Made by a program: the position numbers and the translations under genes. From positions 868,001 through 932,000 of the forward strand of contig CP109468.1 in the NCBI GenBank assembly GCA_036227345.1: DNA of 64,000 nt, written 5' to 3'. The number at the start of each line of letters is the position of its first letter. Position 1 is the stretch's first letter. Positions 8,146-16,398 of this stretch are shown one piece after another. This stretch comes from Streptomyces sp. NBC_01463. Lineage in GTDB: Bacteria; Actinomycetota; Actinomycetes; Streptomycetales; Streptomycetaceae. The notes under the pieces are model-generated. The model searched no databases. It was not told where the DNA came from and was given only the letters and a program-made list of their open reading frames with translations.

Positions 8146-8171
8146 GGAATAGCGCAAGCACAGGCACCGTT
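8146..8171 (+). promoter_or_regulatory. Sigma-R promoter of thioredoxin gene
   Basis: GGAAT at 8146-8150, exactly 18 bases, then GTT at 8169-8171: a full match to the Streptomyces sigma-R consensus (GGAAT-N18-GTT). It sits 44 bases before the thioredoxin start. Sigma-R control of thioredoxin genes by the thiol-redox RsrA switch is well established. Confidence 0.75.
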
Positions 8172-8214
8172 GTCCCGGACACGTCGATACGGGCACAGGA
8201 AGAGGTAGCAGAAC

Positions 8215-8586
8215 ATGAGCACCGTAGAGCTCACCAAGGAAAACTTCGATCAGGTCGTCAGTGACAACGAGTTCGTCCTGATCGACTTCTGGGCTTCCTG
8301 GTGCGGCCCGTGCCGGCAGTTCGCCCCGGTCTACGACTCGGCGTCCGAGCGCCACGCCGACCTGGTCTTCGCCAAGGTCGACACGGAGGCGCAGCAGGAG
8401 CTGGCGGCCGCCTTCGAGATCCGGTCCATCCCGACGCTGATGATCGTCCGGGACAACGTGGCGGTCTTCTCGCAGCCGGGCGCGCTGCCCGAGGCCGCGC
8501 TGGAGGACGTCATCGGCCAGGCGCGGAACCTGGACATGGACGAGGTGCGCAAGTCCATCGAGGACCAGCAGAAGGAGCAGAAGTAG
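8215..8586 (+). CDS. trxA: Thioredoxin
   Basis: 123 residues with the classical thioredoxin fold: DFWASWCGPCRQF carries the CGPC active site at about residues 32-35, and the cis-Pro segment SIPTLM follows near residue 76. A charged C-terminal tail (KSIEDQQKEQK) extends beyond the usual ~108 residues. It is a cytoplasmic disulfide reductase recycled by thioredoxin reductase; the divergent disulfide oxidoreductase is not a thioredoxin reductase by motif. A GAAGAGG ribosome site precedes the ATG. The sigma-R promoter implies induction by disulfide stress. A perfect hairpin terminates the transcript. The numeric paralogue name (trxA or trxC) is uncertain. Confidence 0.92.
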   Translation: MSTVELTKENFDQVVSDNEFVLIDFWASWCGPCRQFAPVYDSASERHADLVFAKVDTEAQQELAAAFEIRSIPTLMIVRDNVAVFSQPGALPEAALEDVIGQARNLDMDEVRKSIEDQQKEQK

Positions 8587-8610
8587 GCGGGCCGAGGGCT
8601 CGCCCACGTG

Positions 8611-8642
8611 TCAGGGCCCGGCCGGTGACAGCCGGGCCCTGA
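8611..8642 (+). terminator. Hairpin terminator after thioredoxin
   Basis: Perfect 12-bp inverted repeat (8611-8622 and 8631-8642) with an eight-base loop, 24 bases after the thioredoxin stop. It also lies ahead of the 3' end of the convergent gene, so it may work in both directions. Confidence 0.8.
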
Positions 8643-8678
8643 CTGCTGCGGTGCCCCGTACCGGGTTCCGGTACCCGC

Positions 8679-9149
8679 TCAGTCCTCCGTGGTCCGCTCG
8701 GAGATCCGGGCCGAGAGTCCGTAGTCGAGCTCCGAGCCGTCGATCAGCAGGCCCTCGACCGTCTGGGTCTCGGGGTCGATGTCCGCCACCATGCCGTCGC
8801 CTGCGTAGCGGGGGTATCCGGTCTCGCCCGTTTCACCCGTGGCCACCACGACGGCGGAGCGGATCGCCGAGCCGGGTCCGACGCTCCCGACCGCCCGGCT
8901 GCCGGAAGCCTGCGGCTCGGAAGTCCCGGTGGTGGAGTCGCCCGCACCGGAATCGTTGGTCCCGGAATCGTTCGTCCCCGAGTCGTCCGTTCCGGAGTCG
9001 CCCGTACCGGAATCGTTGGCGCCGGAGTCGTCCGTACCCACGTCGTTCGCGGTGACGTCGTTCGTACCGGCAGCGCCCTTGCTCCGCGTCTTCCGGTCGT
9101 CGGCGAACGCGGGGACCAGCAGGATCTCGTAACTCTGCGGATGGCTCAT
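8679..9149 (-). CDS. Hypothetical protein with DSG-pentapeptide repeats
   Basis: 156 residues, not recognised as a named family. A conserved-looking N-terminus (SYEILLVPAFADDR) is followed at about residues 30-75 by tandem pentapeptides of the form (N/D/G)DSG(T/A), seven in a row. A compact C-terminal domain then holds SAVVVATGETG and IDGSELDYGLSARI. There is no signal peptide or membrane segment. The ATG at 9149 was chosen because a -10-like TAGCGT (9162-9157) lies seven bases upstream, which implies a leaderless transcript; another in-frame ATG is at 9155. The acidic repeat is probably a disordered linker. Confidence 0.55.
   Translation of the reverse strand: MSHPQSYEILLVPAFADDRKTRSKGAAGTNDVTANDVGTDDSGANDSGTGDSGTDDSGTNDSGTNDSGAGDSTTGTSEPQASGSRAVGSVGPGSAIRSAVVVATGETGETGYPRYAGDGMVADIDPETQTVEGLLIDGSELDYGLSARISERTTED
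8930..9065. repeat. 15-bp tandem repeat encoding DSG pentads
   Basis: About nine imperfect 15-base units, each containing a GAATCG or GAGTCG core, lie within the hypothetical gene. They translate to the acidic DSG pentapeptides and are likely variable in copy number between strains. Confidence 0.65.
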
Positions 9150-9207
9150 GGTCATGACGCTAGGCAAGGGAGGTCCGCCGCGCATGTCGCCGCGCTGACG
9201 GGGCGGC

Positions 9208-10230
9208 TCAGCTGGACTCCCGGTGGACGGTCCGGGCCCGCAGCAGATCGTGCCGTTCGAACTCCGTCCCGGGGTTCTGCACCAGCCGGTCGACGAGGTC
9301 GGCCAGTGGCTGCGCCGTGGCCAGCTCCATCCGTACGCTGCTGAGCCGCGGCCTCAGCAGCCGCGCCTGCATGGAGTCGTCCGCGCCCACGACGGCGGTC
9401 TCCGCGGGCACGTCGACACCGGTGTCCTGAAGGGCTCTCATCAGCAGCATCGCGTAGCTGTCGTCGTACGCGAACACGCCGTCCAGTCCGAGGGTGCGCC
9501 ACCGGGCGGCCAGGTCGGCCGCGGAATCCTCCGCGTACCGCAGCGGGAGCGTCTCGATCCGGACCCCGCCCGTCGCCGCGGCCCGCCGGGCACCGGCCAG
9601 TCTGGGCTCGGCGAACAGGGCGAGGCCGGGTTCGCCGGGGATCACCACGCCGATCCGGCGGCGGCCGCGTGCCAGCAGGTGCCGGACGGCGCTGCCGCCG
9701 ACCTCGCGCTGGTCCATGATCAGCGCGTGGGCGCCGGCCAGCGGCTGCGGTCCGAGGGTGATCACGGCCTTCGCCCCGGAGCGCCGGAGGACGGCGATGC
9801 CCTGCGGGGTGAGGGGGACCGAGCCGGGCGCGATGACGGCGACGGGCCGCAGTTCGGCCCAGGCGCGGGCGGCGTCGTCCGGGTCGAGGCCGATCGAGCC
9901 GTACTGGACGACGGTGTAGTCGAGCCGTCGGAGGCCCGATTCGAGTTCATGGAGGAAGCGGTGGTGCAGGGGCCCGGAGGGGAAGCCGGCCGTCGGCAGG
10001 AGCACCATGCGGGAGTGTCCGGCGCGCAGGCTCCGGGCCGCCGCGTGGGGTACGTAGCCGAGCTCGGTGGCGGCCTCCCGCACCCGGCGGCGGGTCGGAT
10101 CGCTGATCCGCACGGCCGCGTTGTTGTTGAGTACGTACGACACGGTGGCCCGGGAGACGCCGGCGAGCCGCGCCACGTCGGCGCTGGTCGGGACGGGGCC
10201 TTCGGCGGGCTGCTTGGGTAACTGACTCAT
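9208..10230 (-). CDS. LacI/GalR family transcriptional regulator
   Basis: 340 residues. The N-terminal helix-turn-helix TSADVARLAGVSRATVSYVLNN (about residues 15-36) and hinge helix (ATELGYVPHAAARSLR) are typical. A periplasmic-binding-protein-like effector domain follows, including MDQREVGG and the DGVFAYDDSYA and AVVGADDS segments. It is presumably a sugar-responsive repressor, but no sugar gene is directly beside it, so the target is unknown. I chose the ATG at 10230 (MSQLPKQP), where family similarity starts; the frame is open to 10302. Confidence 0.88.
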   Translation of the reverse strand: MSQLPKQPAEGPVPTSADVARLAGVSRATVSYVLNNNAAVRISDPTRRRVREAATELGYVPHAAARSLRAGHSRMVLLPTAGFPSGPLHHRFLHELESGLRRLDYTVVQYGSIGLDPDDAARAWAELRPVAVIAPGSVPLTPQGIAVLRRSGAKAVITLGPQPLAGAHALIMDQREVGGSAVRHLLARGRRRIGVVIPGEPGLALFAEPRLAGARRAAATGGVRIETLPLRYAEDSAADLAARWRTLGLDGVFAYDDSYAMLLMRALQDTGVDVPAETAVVGADDSMQARLLRPRLSSVRMELATAQPLADLVDRLVQNPGTEFERHDLLRARTVHRESS

Positions 10231-10409
10231 GGCGTCGGGCAGTCTTCCAGACCCGTGCGGCGCGGGAACGCGCCGGGGCCCGGACCCGGATGTGCACCTC
10301 AAGTGGAGGTCAGGACCCGGGCGGGTGAGGGTCAGTCACGCCCGTCGCCGGTGGCCCGTTCGACGGACCCGCTCCCCGCGCGGGGCCGTACAGGTCCTAC
10401 GGTGTTGCG

Positions 10410-10877
10410 ATGACCATCCAGCACCGCACCGACAGCAATGACGGCACGGCCGACTTCCCCGGCCGCACCGGTCCCACCGCCACTTCCCAGGCCGACCCGC
10501 ACGACGTGGGCCCGGTCCGGACCTCGTACGCCCCCGACCGCGACGGCGACCCCGATCCGGGCGAGATCGTCTGGACCTGGGTGCCGTTCGAGGAGAACGA
10601 CGGACGCGGCAAGGACCGGCCGGTTCTCGTGGTCGCCCGCGAAGGGGCGGGCACGCTGCTCGCCGTCCAGCTCTCCAGCAAGCAGCACGACCGGGACCGC
10701 GAGTGGGTGGCCCTGGGCGCGGGCCCCTGGGACAGTTCCGGCCGCCCGTCCTGGGTCGATGTGGACCGGGTCCTGCGTGTCCACGAGGACGGCATGCGGC
10801 GCGAGGCGTGCGCACTGGACCGGGACAGGTTCGATCTGGTCGTCGAGCGGCTGCGGGAGCGCTACGGCTGGAAATAG
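10410..10877 (+). CDS. PemK/MazF-like protein without adjacent antitoxin
   Basis: 155 residues. The first ~48 are polar and probably disordered. The rest matches the PemK/MazF barrel: GEIVWTWVPFEEN-x-x-x-G-K-x-R-P-V-L-V-V-A, then a central VQLSSKQHD and a C-terminal helix ending in RLRERYGWK. MazF proteins are sequence-specific endoribonucleases normally paired with an antitoxin; none is encoded on either side, so it may be a domesticated or solitary member. A -10-like TACGGT (10398-10403) only six bases before the ATG suggests a leaderless mRNA. Confidence 0.7.
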   Translation: MTIQHRTDSNDGTADFPGRTGPTATSQADPHDVGPVRTSYAPDRDGDPDPGEIVWTWVPFEENDGRGKDRPVLVVAREGAGTLLAVQLSSKQHDRDREWVALGAGPWDSSGRPSWVDVDRVLRVHEDGMRREACALDRDRFDLVVERLRERYGWK

Positions 10878-11029
10878 CGCCCCGGCCGGCGGTGGCGTGC
10901 GCCGGTCCCCGTCACGGCCGGGCTCGCGTGCCCCCGGGCTCCCGATGCCGTCGTGACGGGCCCGCCACGCCCGAACGGCTCAGCCGTCGCGAGTCCGCCG
11001 ATGTCCAACCCTATGGCTCAACCTCAGCG

Positions 11030-11866
11030 TCAGGGTTGGACCCGATCGGCGAACGTACGATCGAAGGCGGCCCTGGTGGGCGAATCGCCGTCACGGTCGA
11101 GGATCCCGAAGACGATCTGCTCGAAGTGACCCGCGAAACGTCCGCCGTCGCTGAGCAGGGCGCGGAACACGCCCGCGACCTCGGCCGGGTCGTTGCGGAA
11201 CACGCCGCATCCCCAGGCACCCAGCACCAGCCGGCGGTAGCCGCGCACCGCGGCGACCTCCAGCACCCGTTCGGCCCGCGAGGCGAGCGCGGCGGGGATG
11301 CGGTGCGCGGACTCCGGGGTCCGGCTGCGGATCACTCCGGCGTTGGGCGCGGGCGAGGTGAGGAATCCCGCCGTGTACGGGGTGTCGAGCAGCCGGCCCC
11401 GGTCGTCGCGGAAGACCGGCACCCCGGGCGAGTGGATGACCCGGTCGGTGTAGAACGCGTCCCGTTCGGCCCGGTGGTGGGCGTAGTACTCGGGGGCGCG
11501 CAGCAGCGTGGTGTAGAGCGCCGAGCCGCGGCAGAGGGCCTCCTCCTGCGCCTGCGCCCCGTTGAGATAGCCGCCACCCGGATTGCGGGCGGAGGCGTAG
11601 CTCAGGACGGCCACCTTGCCCGGTGCCTCGGCGGTCATCCTGGCGGCCGCCCGCAGGCTGCTCTCGCCGGTGACCTCGAAGCGCGGTGCGCGGTCCCGGT
11701 CCAGTACCGCGACGGGCACCGGCTCGGGGCCGTACAGCCTGGTCCCCGAGAGCGCGGCGGTCAGGGCCCGCTCGATGCTGACCTCGCGGCCCTGCGGTGT
11801 GCGGTAGACGCCCGCGTCGACGATGGCCTCGGTCTCCCGCGCGATACCGCGCAGCCGGGCGCTCAC
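11030..11866 (-). CDS. Microbial PARG-type macrodomain protein (TIGR02452 family)
   Basis: 278 residues. An N-terminal helical part (to about residue 55) precedes a macrodomain. The segment NPGGGYLNGAQAQEEALCR at about residues 91-109 is the PARG signature GGG-x6-8-QEE, including the two catalytic glutamates. Later segments LVLGAWGCGVFRNDP and FGILDRD complete the ADP-ribose pocket. The family removes ADP-ribose or poly-ADP-ribose from proteins. The GTG start at 11866 has a G-rich ribosome site (GGGGGAGG). It converges on the PemK-like gene; no ADP-ribosyltransferase is visible nearby. Confidence 0.88.
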   Translation of the reverse strand: MSARLRGIARETEAIVDAGVYRTPQGREVSIERALTAALSGTRLYGPEPVPVAVLDRDRAPRFEVTGESSLRAAARMTAEAPGKVAVLSYASARNPGGGYLNGAQAQEEALCRGSALYTTLLRAPEYYAHHRAERDAFYTDRVIHSPGVPVFRDDRGRLLDTPYTAGFLTSPAPNAGVIRSRTPESAHRIPAALASRAERVLEVAAVRGYRRLVLGAWGCGVFRNDPAEVAGVFRALLSDGGRFAGHFEQIVFGILDRDGDSPTRAAFDRTFADRVQP

Positions 11867-12012
11867 CGGCCCTCCCCCTTATGGTGCATACGGGGCATCG
11901 TCGATGCCCCGCCGCAGTGACGCAAGCGAATTTCTGACGCACGGGGGCACCCTTGTGCGATCTCCCGACAGGGGTTTGGGTAGGACGGACGCACCGGAAC
12001 AGGAGGCCCGGC

Positions 12013-13338
12013 ATGTCATCCGACACACCCGGCGGCCACGGTCCGCCCGGACAGGAATCGGACTCCCCCATCGGCGAGGGCGAGGCCGAGGATTTACTGC
12101 GCGGCATCTGCTTCAAGACAGGACCGCCCCGCATCGTGGGGGTCGAGCTCGAATGGCTCCTCCACGATCTCGACCGGCCCCATGTCCCTGTCTCGCCCCA
12201 CCGTCTCGAAGCGGCCGCCACGGCCGTCGGGGAGCTGCCGCTGAACGCGGCGCTCACCTTCGAACCGGGCGGCCAGCTGGAGCTCAGCTCGCGTCCCGCC
12301 GATTCCCTCATGGCGTGCGTCGACGACACCGCTGCGGACCTCATCGCCGTACGTGACACCCTCGGCCGGCTGGGCCTCGCCCCGGTCGGACTCGGTGTCG
12401 ATCCCTGGCATCCGCCGCGCCGGCTGCTGCGGCAGCCCCGCTACGACGCCATGGAGACCTCGCTCGACCGGTTCGGCCCGGCCGGCCGCGCCATGATGTG
12501 CACGACCGCGTCCGTCCAGGTCTGTCTGGACGCCGGCGAGGAGGAGCCGGGACCGCTCGGGTACGGGCGGCGCTGGCAGCTGGCCCACCTGCTGGGCGCG
12601 GTGCTGGTGGCGGCGTTCGCCAATTCGCCGAACCGGCTGGGCCGGCCGACGCCCTGGCAGTCCACGCGTCAGTCGCTGTGGGCCGACCTCGACCCGCTGC
12701 GCACGCTGGCCCCCGCGGGACAGCTGCCGCCGCGGGACGCGTGGAGCGCGCACGTCCTCGACACACCGGTGATGTGCATCCGGGGCGACGAGGACAGCGT
12801 CTGGGTGGTGCCCGAGGGGCTCACCTTCCGTGAATGGATCCGTCGCGGAGTGCCCAGACGTCCGGTCCGCGCCGATCTCGACTACCACGTCACCACGCTG
12901 TTCCCGCCGGTGCGCCCGCGCGGCCACCTGGAGCTGCGCATGATCGACGCGCAGCCCGGTGACGACGGCTGGCTCGTGCCGCTCGCCGTCACCACCGCCC
13001 TGTTCGACGACCCGGAGGCAGCCGAGACCGTGTACCGCACCGTCAAGCCCCTCGCCGAGACGGCGGGGCCGCTGGCCGCGCCGCGCAATCCGCTCTGGGT
13101 GGCGGCCGCCCGCGACGGACTGGCCGATCCGGAACTGCGGACGGCGGCCGCCGTCTGCTTCGGCCTCGCGCTGGAGGCGCTGCCGCGGATGGGTGCGACC
13201 CGCGCCGTCCAGGACGCGGTGGCCGACTTCCGGGACCGCTACGTCGCACGGGGCCGATGTCCGGCCGACGACCTGCGGGGACTGTTCACGACGGACCGGG
13301 CACACGGTCCGGACCACCCGAAGGGGACCCTCTCATGA
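12013..13338 (+). CDS. egtA: Ergothioneine biosynthesis glutamate-cysteine ligase EgtA
   Basis: 441 residues. GVELEWLL carries the glutamate-binding Glu residues of the GCS2-type ATP-grasp-like ligases; ELSSRP, the DPWHPPRRLLRQPRYDAM segment and the later HLELRMIDAQ are further family hallmarks. It makes gamma-glutamylcysteine, the sulfur donor for EgtB. It is the first gene of egtABCD: AGGAGG lies seven bases before the ATG, and the stop overlaps egtB by four bases (ATGA), implying translational coupling. Confidence 0.9.
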   Translation: MSSDTPGGHGPPGQESDSPIGEGEAEDLLRGICFKTGPPRIVGVELEWLLHDLDRPHVPVSPHRLEAAATAVGELPLNAALTFEPGGQLELSSRPADSLMACVDDTAADLIAVRDTLGRLGLAPVGLGVDPWHPPRRLLRQPRYDAMETSLDRFGPAGRAMMCTTASVQVCLDAGEEEPGPLGYGRRWQLAHLLGAVLVAAFANSPNRLGRPTPWQSTRQSLWADLDPLRTLAPAGQLPPRDAWSAHVLDTPVMCIRGDEDSVWVVPEGLTFREWIRRGVPRRPVRADLDYHVTTLFPPVRPRGHLELRMIDAQPGDDGWLVPLAVTTALFDDPEAAETVYRTVKPLAETAGPLAAPRNPLWVAAARDGLADPELRTAAAVCFGLALEALPRMGATRAVQDAVADFRDRYVARGRCPADDLRGLFTTDRAHGPDHPKGTLS

Positions 13339-14684
13339 CCGACTCCCCCGCACCTTCGCCGCACGGGACCCGGGGCCCGGACCTCCAGGACCCCGAGGTG
13401 CTCCGGGAGCGCGCGCTCGCCGCGCTCCTCACCGCCCGACGGCGCACCACGCTCCTCACCGACAGCGTCGACGACCACGAACTCACCGCCCAGCACTCAC
13501 CGTTGATGTCGCCCCTGGTCTGGGACCTCGCGCACATCGGCAATCAGGAAGAGCTGTGGCTGCTGCGCGGCGTGGCGGGCCGGGAGGCCATGCGCCCGGA
13601 GATCGACGGCCTCTACGACGCCTTCGAGCACCCCCGGGCCACCCGCCCCTCGCTCCCCCTGCTGGCACCGGCCGAGGCCCGGTCCTACGCCTCGGAGGTA
13701 CGCGGACGGGCCCTGGACGTCCTGGAGTCCACCCCGCTGGGCGGTCCCGCGCTCGTCCGGTCCGGATTCGCCTTCGGCATGATCGCCCAGCACGAACAGC
13801 AGCACGACGAGACCATGCTGATCACCCATCAGCTGCGCTCGGGTCCGGCCGCGCTGAGCGCGCCCGAGCCGCCGCATGCCACCGACGCGGCCACCCTGGC
13901 GGCCGAAGTCATGGTGCCCGGCGGCCCGTTCATGATGGGGACGTCGACCGAGCCGTGGGCGCTGGACAACGAACGCCCCGCGCACCGGCGCGAGGTCCCC
14001 GGGTTCTTCATCGACACCGCCCCGGTGACCTGCGGCGCCTACCGCGCGTTCATCGAGGACGGCGGATACGGCGAGCGGAGCTGGTGGGCGCCCGAGGGCT
14101 GGGCGATGGTCCGGGAGCACGAGCTGACCGCACCGCTGTTCTGGCACCGCGACGCCGGGCAGTGGCTGCGCCGCCGCTTCGGGGTGACCGAACCGGTGCC
14201 GGAGGACGAGCCGGTGCTGCACGTCAGCTGGTACGAGGCGGACGCGTACGCCCGCTGGGCCGGCCGCCGGCTGCCCACCGAGGCGGAGTGGGAGAAGGCC
14301 GCCCGCCACGACCCGGCGTCCGGGCGCTCCCGGCGCTATCCGTGGGGCGACGATGACCCGGCACCGGTCCACGCCAACCTGGGGCAGCGCCATCTGCGGC
14401 CCGCGCCCGCGGGGGCGTACCCGGCCGGGCGGTCGCCGTCCGGCGCCGGGCAGCTGATCGGCGACGTCTGGGAGTGGACGTCGAGCGACTTCCTGCCCTA
14501 TCCGGGCTTCGCGCCGTTCCCGTACCGCGAGTACTCGGAGGTGTTCTTCGGGCCGGAGCACAAGGTGCTGCGCGGCGGTTCGTTCGCGGTGGACGCGGTG
14601 GCCTGCCGGGGCACGTTCCGCAACTGGGACCTGCCGGTGAGGCGCCAGATCTTCTCCGGATTCCGTACCGCGAGGGACCTCTGA
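13335..14684 (+). CDS. egtB: Hercynylcysteine sulfoxide synthase EgtB
   Basis: 449 residues. The N-terminal DinB-like four-helix part provides the non-heme iron ligands (WDLAHIGNQEE and the HEQQHDE motif near residue 155). The C-terminal formylglycine-generating-enzyme-like sulfatase-modifying domain contains LPTEAEWEKAAR, VWEWTSSDF and LRGGSFA. EgtB couples hercynine (from EgtD) with gamma-glutamylcysteine using oxygen. ATGA overlap with egtA and a one-base TGATG overlap with egtC place it firmly in the operon. Confidence 0.93.
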   Translation: MTDSPAPSPHGTRGPDLQDPEVLRERALAALLTARRRTTLLTDSVDDHELTAQHSPLMSPLVWDLAHIGNQEELWLLRGVAGREAMRPEIDGLYDAFEHPRATRPSLPLLAPAEARSYASEVRGRALDVLESTPLGGPALVRSGFAFGMIAQHEQQHDETMLITHQLRSGPAALSAPEPPHATDAATLAAEVMVPGGPFMMGTSTEPWALDNERPAHRREVPGFFIDTAPVTCGAYRAFIEDGGYGERSWWAPEGWAMVREHELTAPLFWHRDAGQWLRRRFGVTEPVPEDEPVLHVSWYEADAYARWAGRRLPTEAEWEKAARHDPASGRSRRYPWGDDDPAPVHANLGQRHLRPAPAGAYPAGRSPSGAGQLIGDVWEWTSSDFLPYPGFAPFPYREYSEVFFGPEHKVLRGGSFAVDAVACRGTFRNWDLPVRRQIFSGFRTARDL

Positions 14685-15439
14685 TGTGCCGTCATATCGC
14701 TTACCTGGGACCGCCGGTGACTCTGGGCACGATGGTGACGGAGCCGGTGCACTCGCTGGTGCGCCAGTCCTGGGAGCCGCGCCGGCAGCGGTACGGGACC
14801 GTCAACGCGGACGGGTTCGGTGTCGGCTGGTACGCGGAGGGGGACCCGGTCCCGGGACGCTACCGCAGGCAGGGGCCCGTCTGGGGCGACCAGACCTTCG
14901 CGGACCTGGCCAGGGTGGTGCGCAGCCATGCCCTGCTCGCGGCGGTCCGGGACGCGACGGAGGCGGATCCGGACGGCGAGGCGGCGGCCGCGCCCTTCAC
15001 CGGGGGCGGAGTGCTGTTCAGTCACAACGGCGCGGTGAAGGGCTGGCCGGAGTCGATGGCCCCCCTGGCGGCGACGCTTCCCGCGGCCGAACTGCTCAGG
15101 CTCACCGCCCGCTGCGACTCCGCCCTGGTGTGGGCGCTCGTACTGCACCGGCTGGAGGCGGGCGACGCGCTCCCGCAGGCCGTCGCCGACACCGTCCGGG
15201 AGGTCGCCGAGGCGGCACCCGGCTCCCGGCTCAATCTGCTGCTCACCGACGGCCGCACCATCGTGGCGACGGCCTGGGGCGACACCCTGTGGCTGCTGGC
15301 CGAGCCCGGCCGGCACACGGTCGTCGCCTCGGAGCCCTACGACGACGATCCGCGCTGGCACGAGGTCCCCGACCGCACACTGCTCACCGCGACCGGCACC
15401 GATGTCCTGCTGACCCCGCTCAAGGAGCCCACCGAGTGA
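14684..15439 (+). CDS. egtC: Gamma-glutamyl-hercynylcysteine sulfoxide hydrolase EgtC
   Basis: 251 residues. Class II glutamine-amidotransferase (Ntn-hydrolase) fold: the protein begins Met-Cys-Arg-His-Ile-Ala-Tyr, with Cys2 as nucleophile after Met removal. NADGFGVGWY and FSHNGAV are further signature segments. It cleaves the gamma-glutamyl group from the EgtB product. It starts at the ATG that shares its A with the egtB stop and ends in a GTGA overlap with egtD. Confidence 0.92.
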   Translation: MCRHIAYLGPPVTLGTMVTEPVHSLVRQSWEPRRQRYGTVNADGFGVGWYAEGDPVPGRYRRQGPVWGDQTFADLARVVRSHALLAAVRDATEADPDGEAAAAPFTGGGVLFSHNGAVKGWPESMAPLAATLPAAELLRLTARCDSALVWALVLHRLEAGDALPQAVADTVREVAEAAPGSRLNLLLTDGRTIVATAWGDTLWLLAEPGRHTVVASEPYDDDPRWHEVPDRTLLTATGTDVLLTPLKEPTE

Positions 15440-16398
15440 GTCCCTTCCTGCTGACCCGCACCCTGCCGGTGGACGCGACGGACGCGGCGCTGCGCGCCGA
15501 TGTGCTGCACGGCCTGACCCGGCACCCCAAGACACTGCCGCCCAAGTGGTTCTACGACGCCCGGGGCAGTGAACTGTTCGAGGAGATCACCCGGCTGCCG
15601 GAGTACTACCCGACCCGCGCCGAACGCGAGATCCTGCTCGACCGGGCGGACGAGATCGCCGCCGCGTCCGGCGCCCGGACCCTGGTCGAACTGGGCTCGG
15701 GCTCCTCGGAGAAGACCCGGCATCTGCTCGACGCCCTGCCCCGGCTGCACAGTTACGTACCGGTCGATGTGAGCGAGAGCGCGCTTCGCGGTGCGGCGAA
15801 GGCGCTGCTGGAGGAACGGCCGGAGCTGTCCGTGCACGCCCTGATCGCGGACTTCACGGCCGGACTCTCCCTGCCGGACACGCCGGGGCCGCGGCTCGTG
15901 GCGTTCCTGGGCGGGACCATCGGCAATCTGCTGCCGCACGAGCGGGCGGCGTTCCTCACGTCCGTGCGTGCGCTGCTCTCCCCCGGTGACGCGCTGCTGC
16001 TCGGCACGGATCTGGTGAAGGACGAGAAGGTGCTGGTCGCGGCGTACGACGACGCGGCCGGGGTGACGGCCGCGTTCAACCGGAACGTCCTGTCGGTCGT
16101 CGACCGGGAGCTGGGCGCCGACTTCGTACCGGAGGACTTCGCGCACGTGGCCCGGTGGAATCCGCAGCAGGAGTGGATCGAGATGCGGCTGCGGGCCCGC
16201 CGGGCGCTGACGGTGAAGATCCCGGAGCTGGATCTGGTGGTGCCGTTCGAGGACGGTGAGGAGGTGCGGACCGAGGTGTCGGCCAAGTTCCGCAAGGACG
16301 GTGTGCGGGACGAGCTGGCCGGTGCCGGGCTGCGGCTGGCTCAGTGGTGGACGGACTCCGAGGGCAGGTTCGCGCTGTCCCTGGCCACCGTGGACTGA
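15436..16398 (+). CDS. egtD: L-histidine N(alpha)-methyltransferase EgtD
   Basis: 320 residues. SAM-dependent trimethylation of histidine to hercynine, the committed step of ergothioneine synthesis. PPKWFYDARGSELFEEIT is the characteristic N-terminal motif. LVELGSGSSEKTR is the SAM-binding loop, and FLGGTIGNL is the histidine-binding segment. The start codon is a GTG that overlaps the egtC stop (GTGA). No egtE (C-S lyase) follows: the end overlaps the convergent acyltransferase gene by 58 bases. Confidence 0.93.
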   Translation: MSPFLLTRTLPVDATDAALRADVLHGLTRHPKTLPPKWFYDARGSELFEEITRLPEYYPTRAEREILLDRADEIAAASGARTLVELGSGSSEKTRHLLDALPRLHSYVPVDVSESALRGAAKALLEERPELSVHALIADFTAGLSLPDTPGPRLVAFLGGTIGNLLPHERAAFLTSVRALLSPGDALLLGTDLVKDEKVLVAAYDDAAGVTAAFNRNVLSVVDRELGADFVPEDFAHVARWNPQQEWIEMRLRARRALTVKIPELDLVVPFEDGEEVRTEVSAKFRKDGVRDELAGAGLRLAQWWTDSEGRFALSLATVD

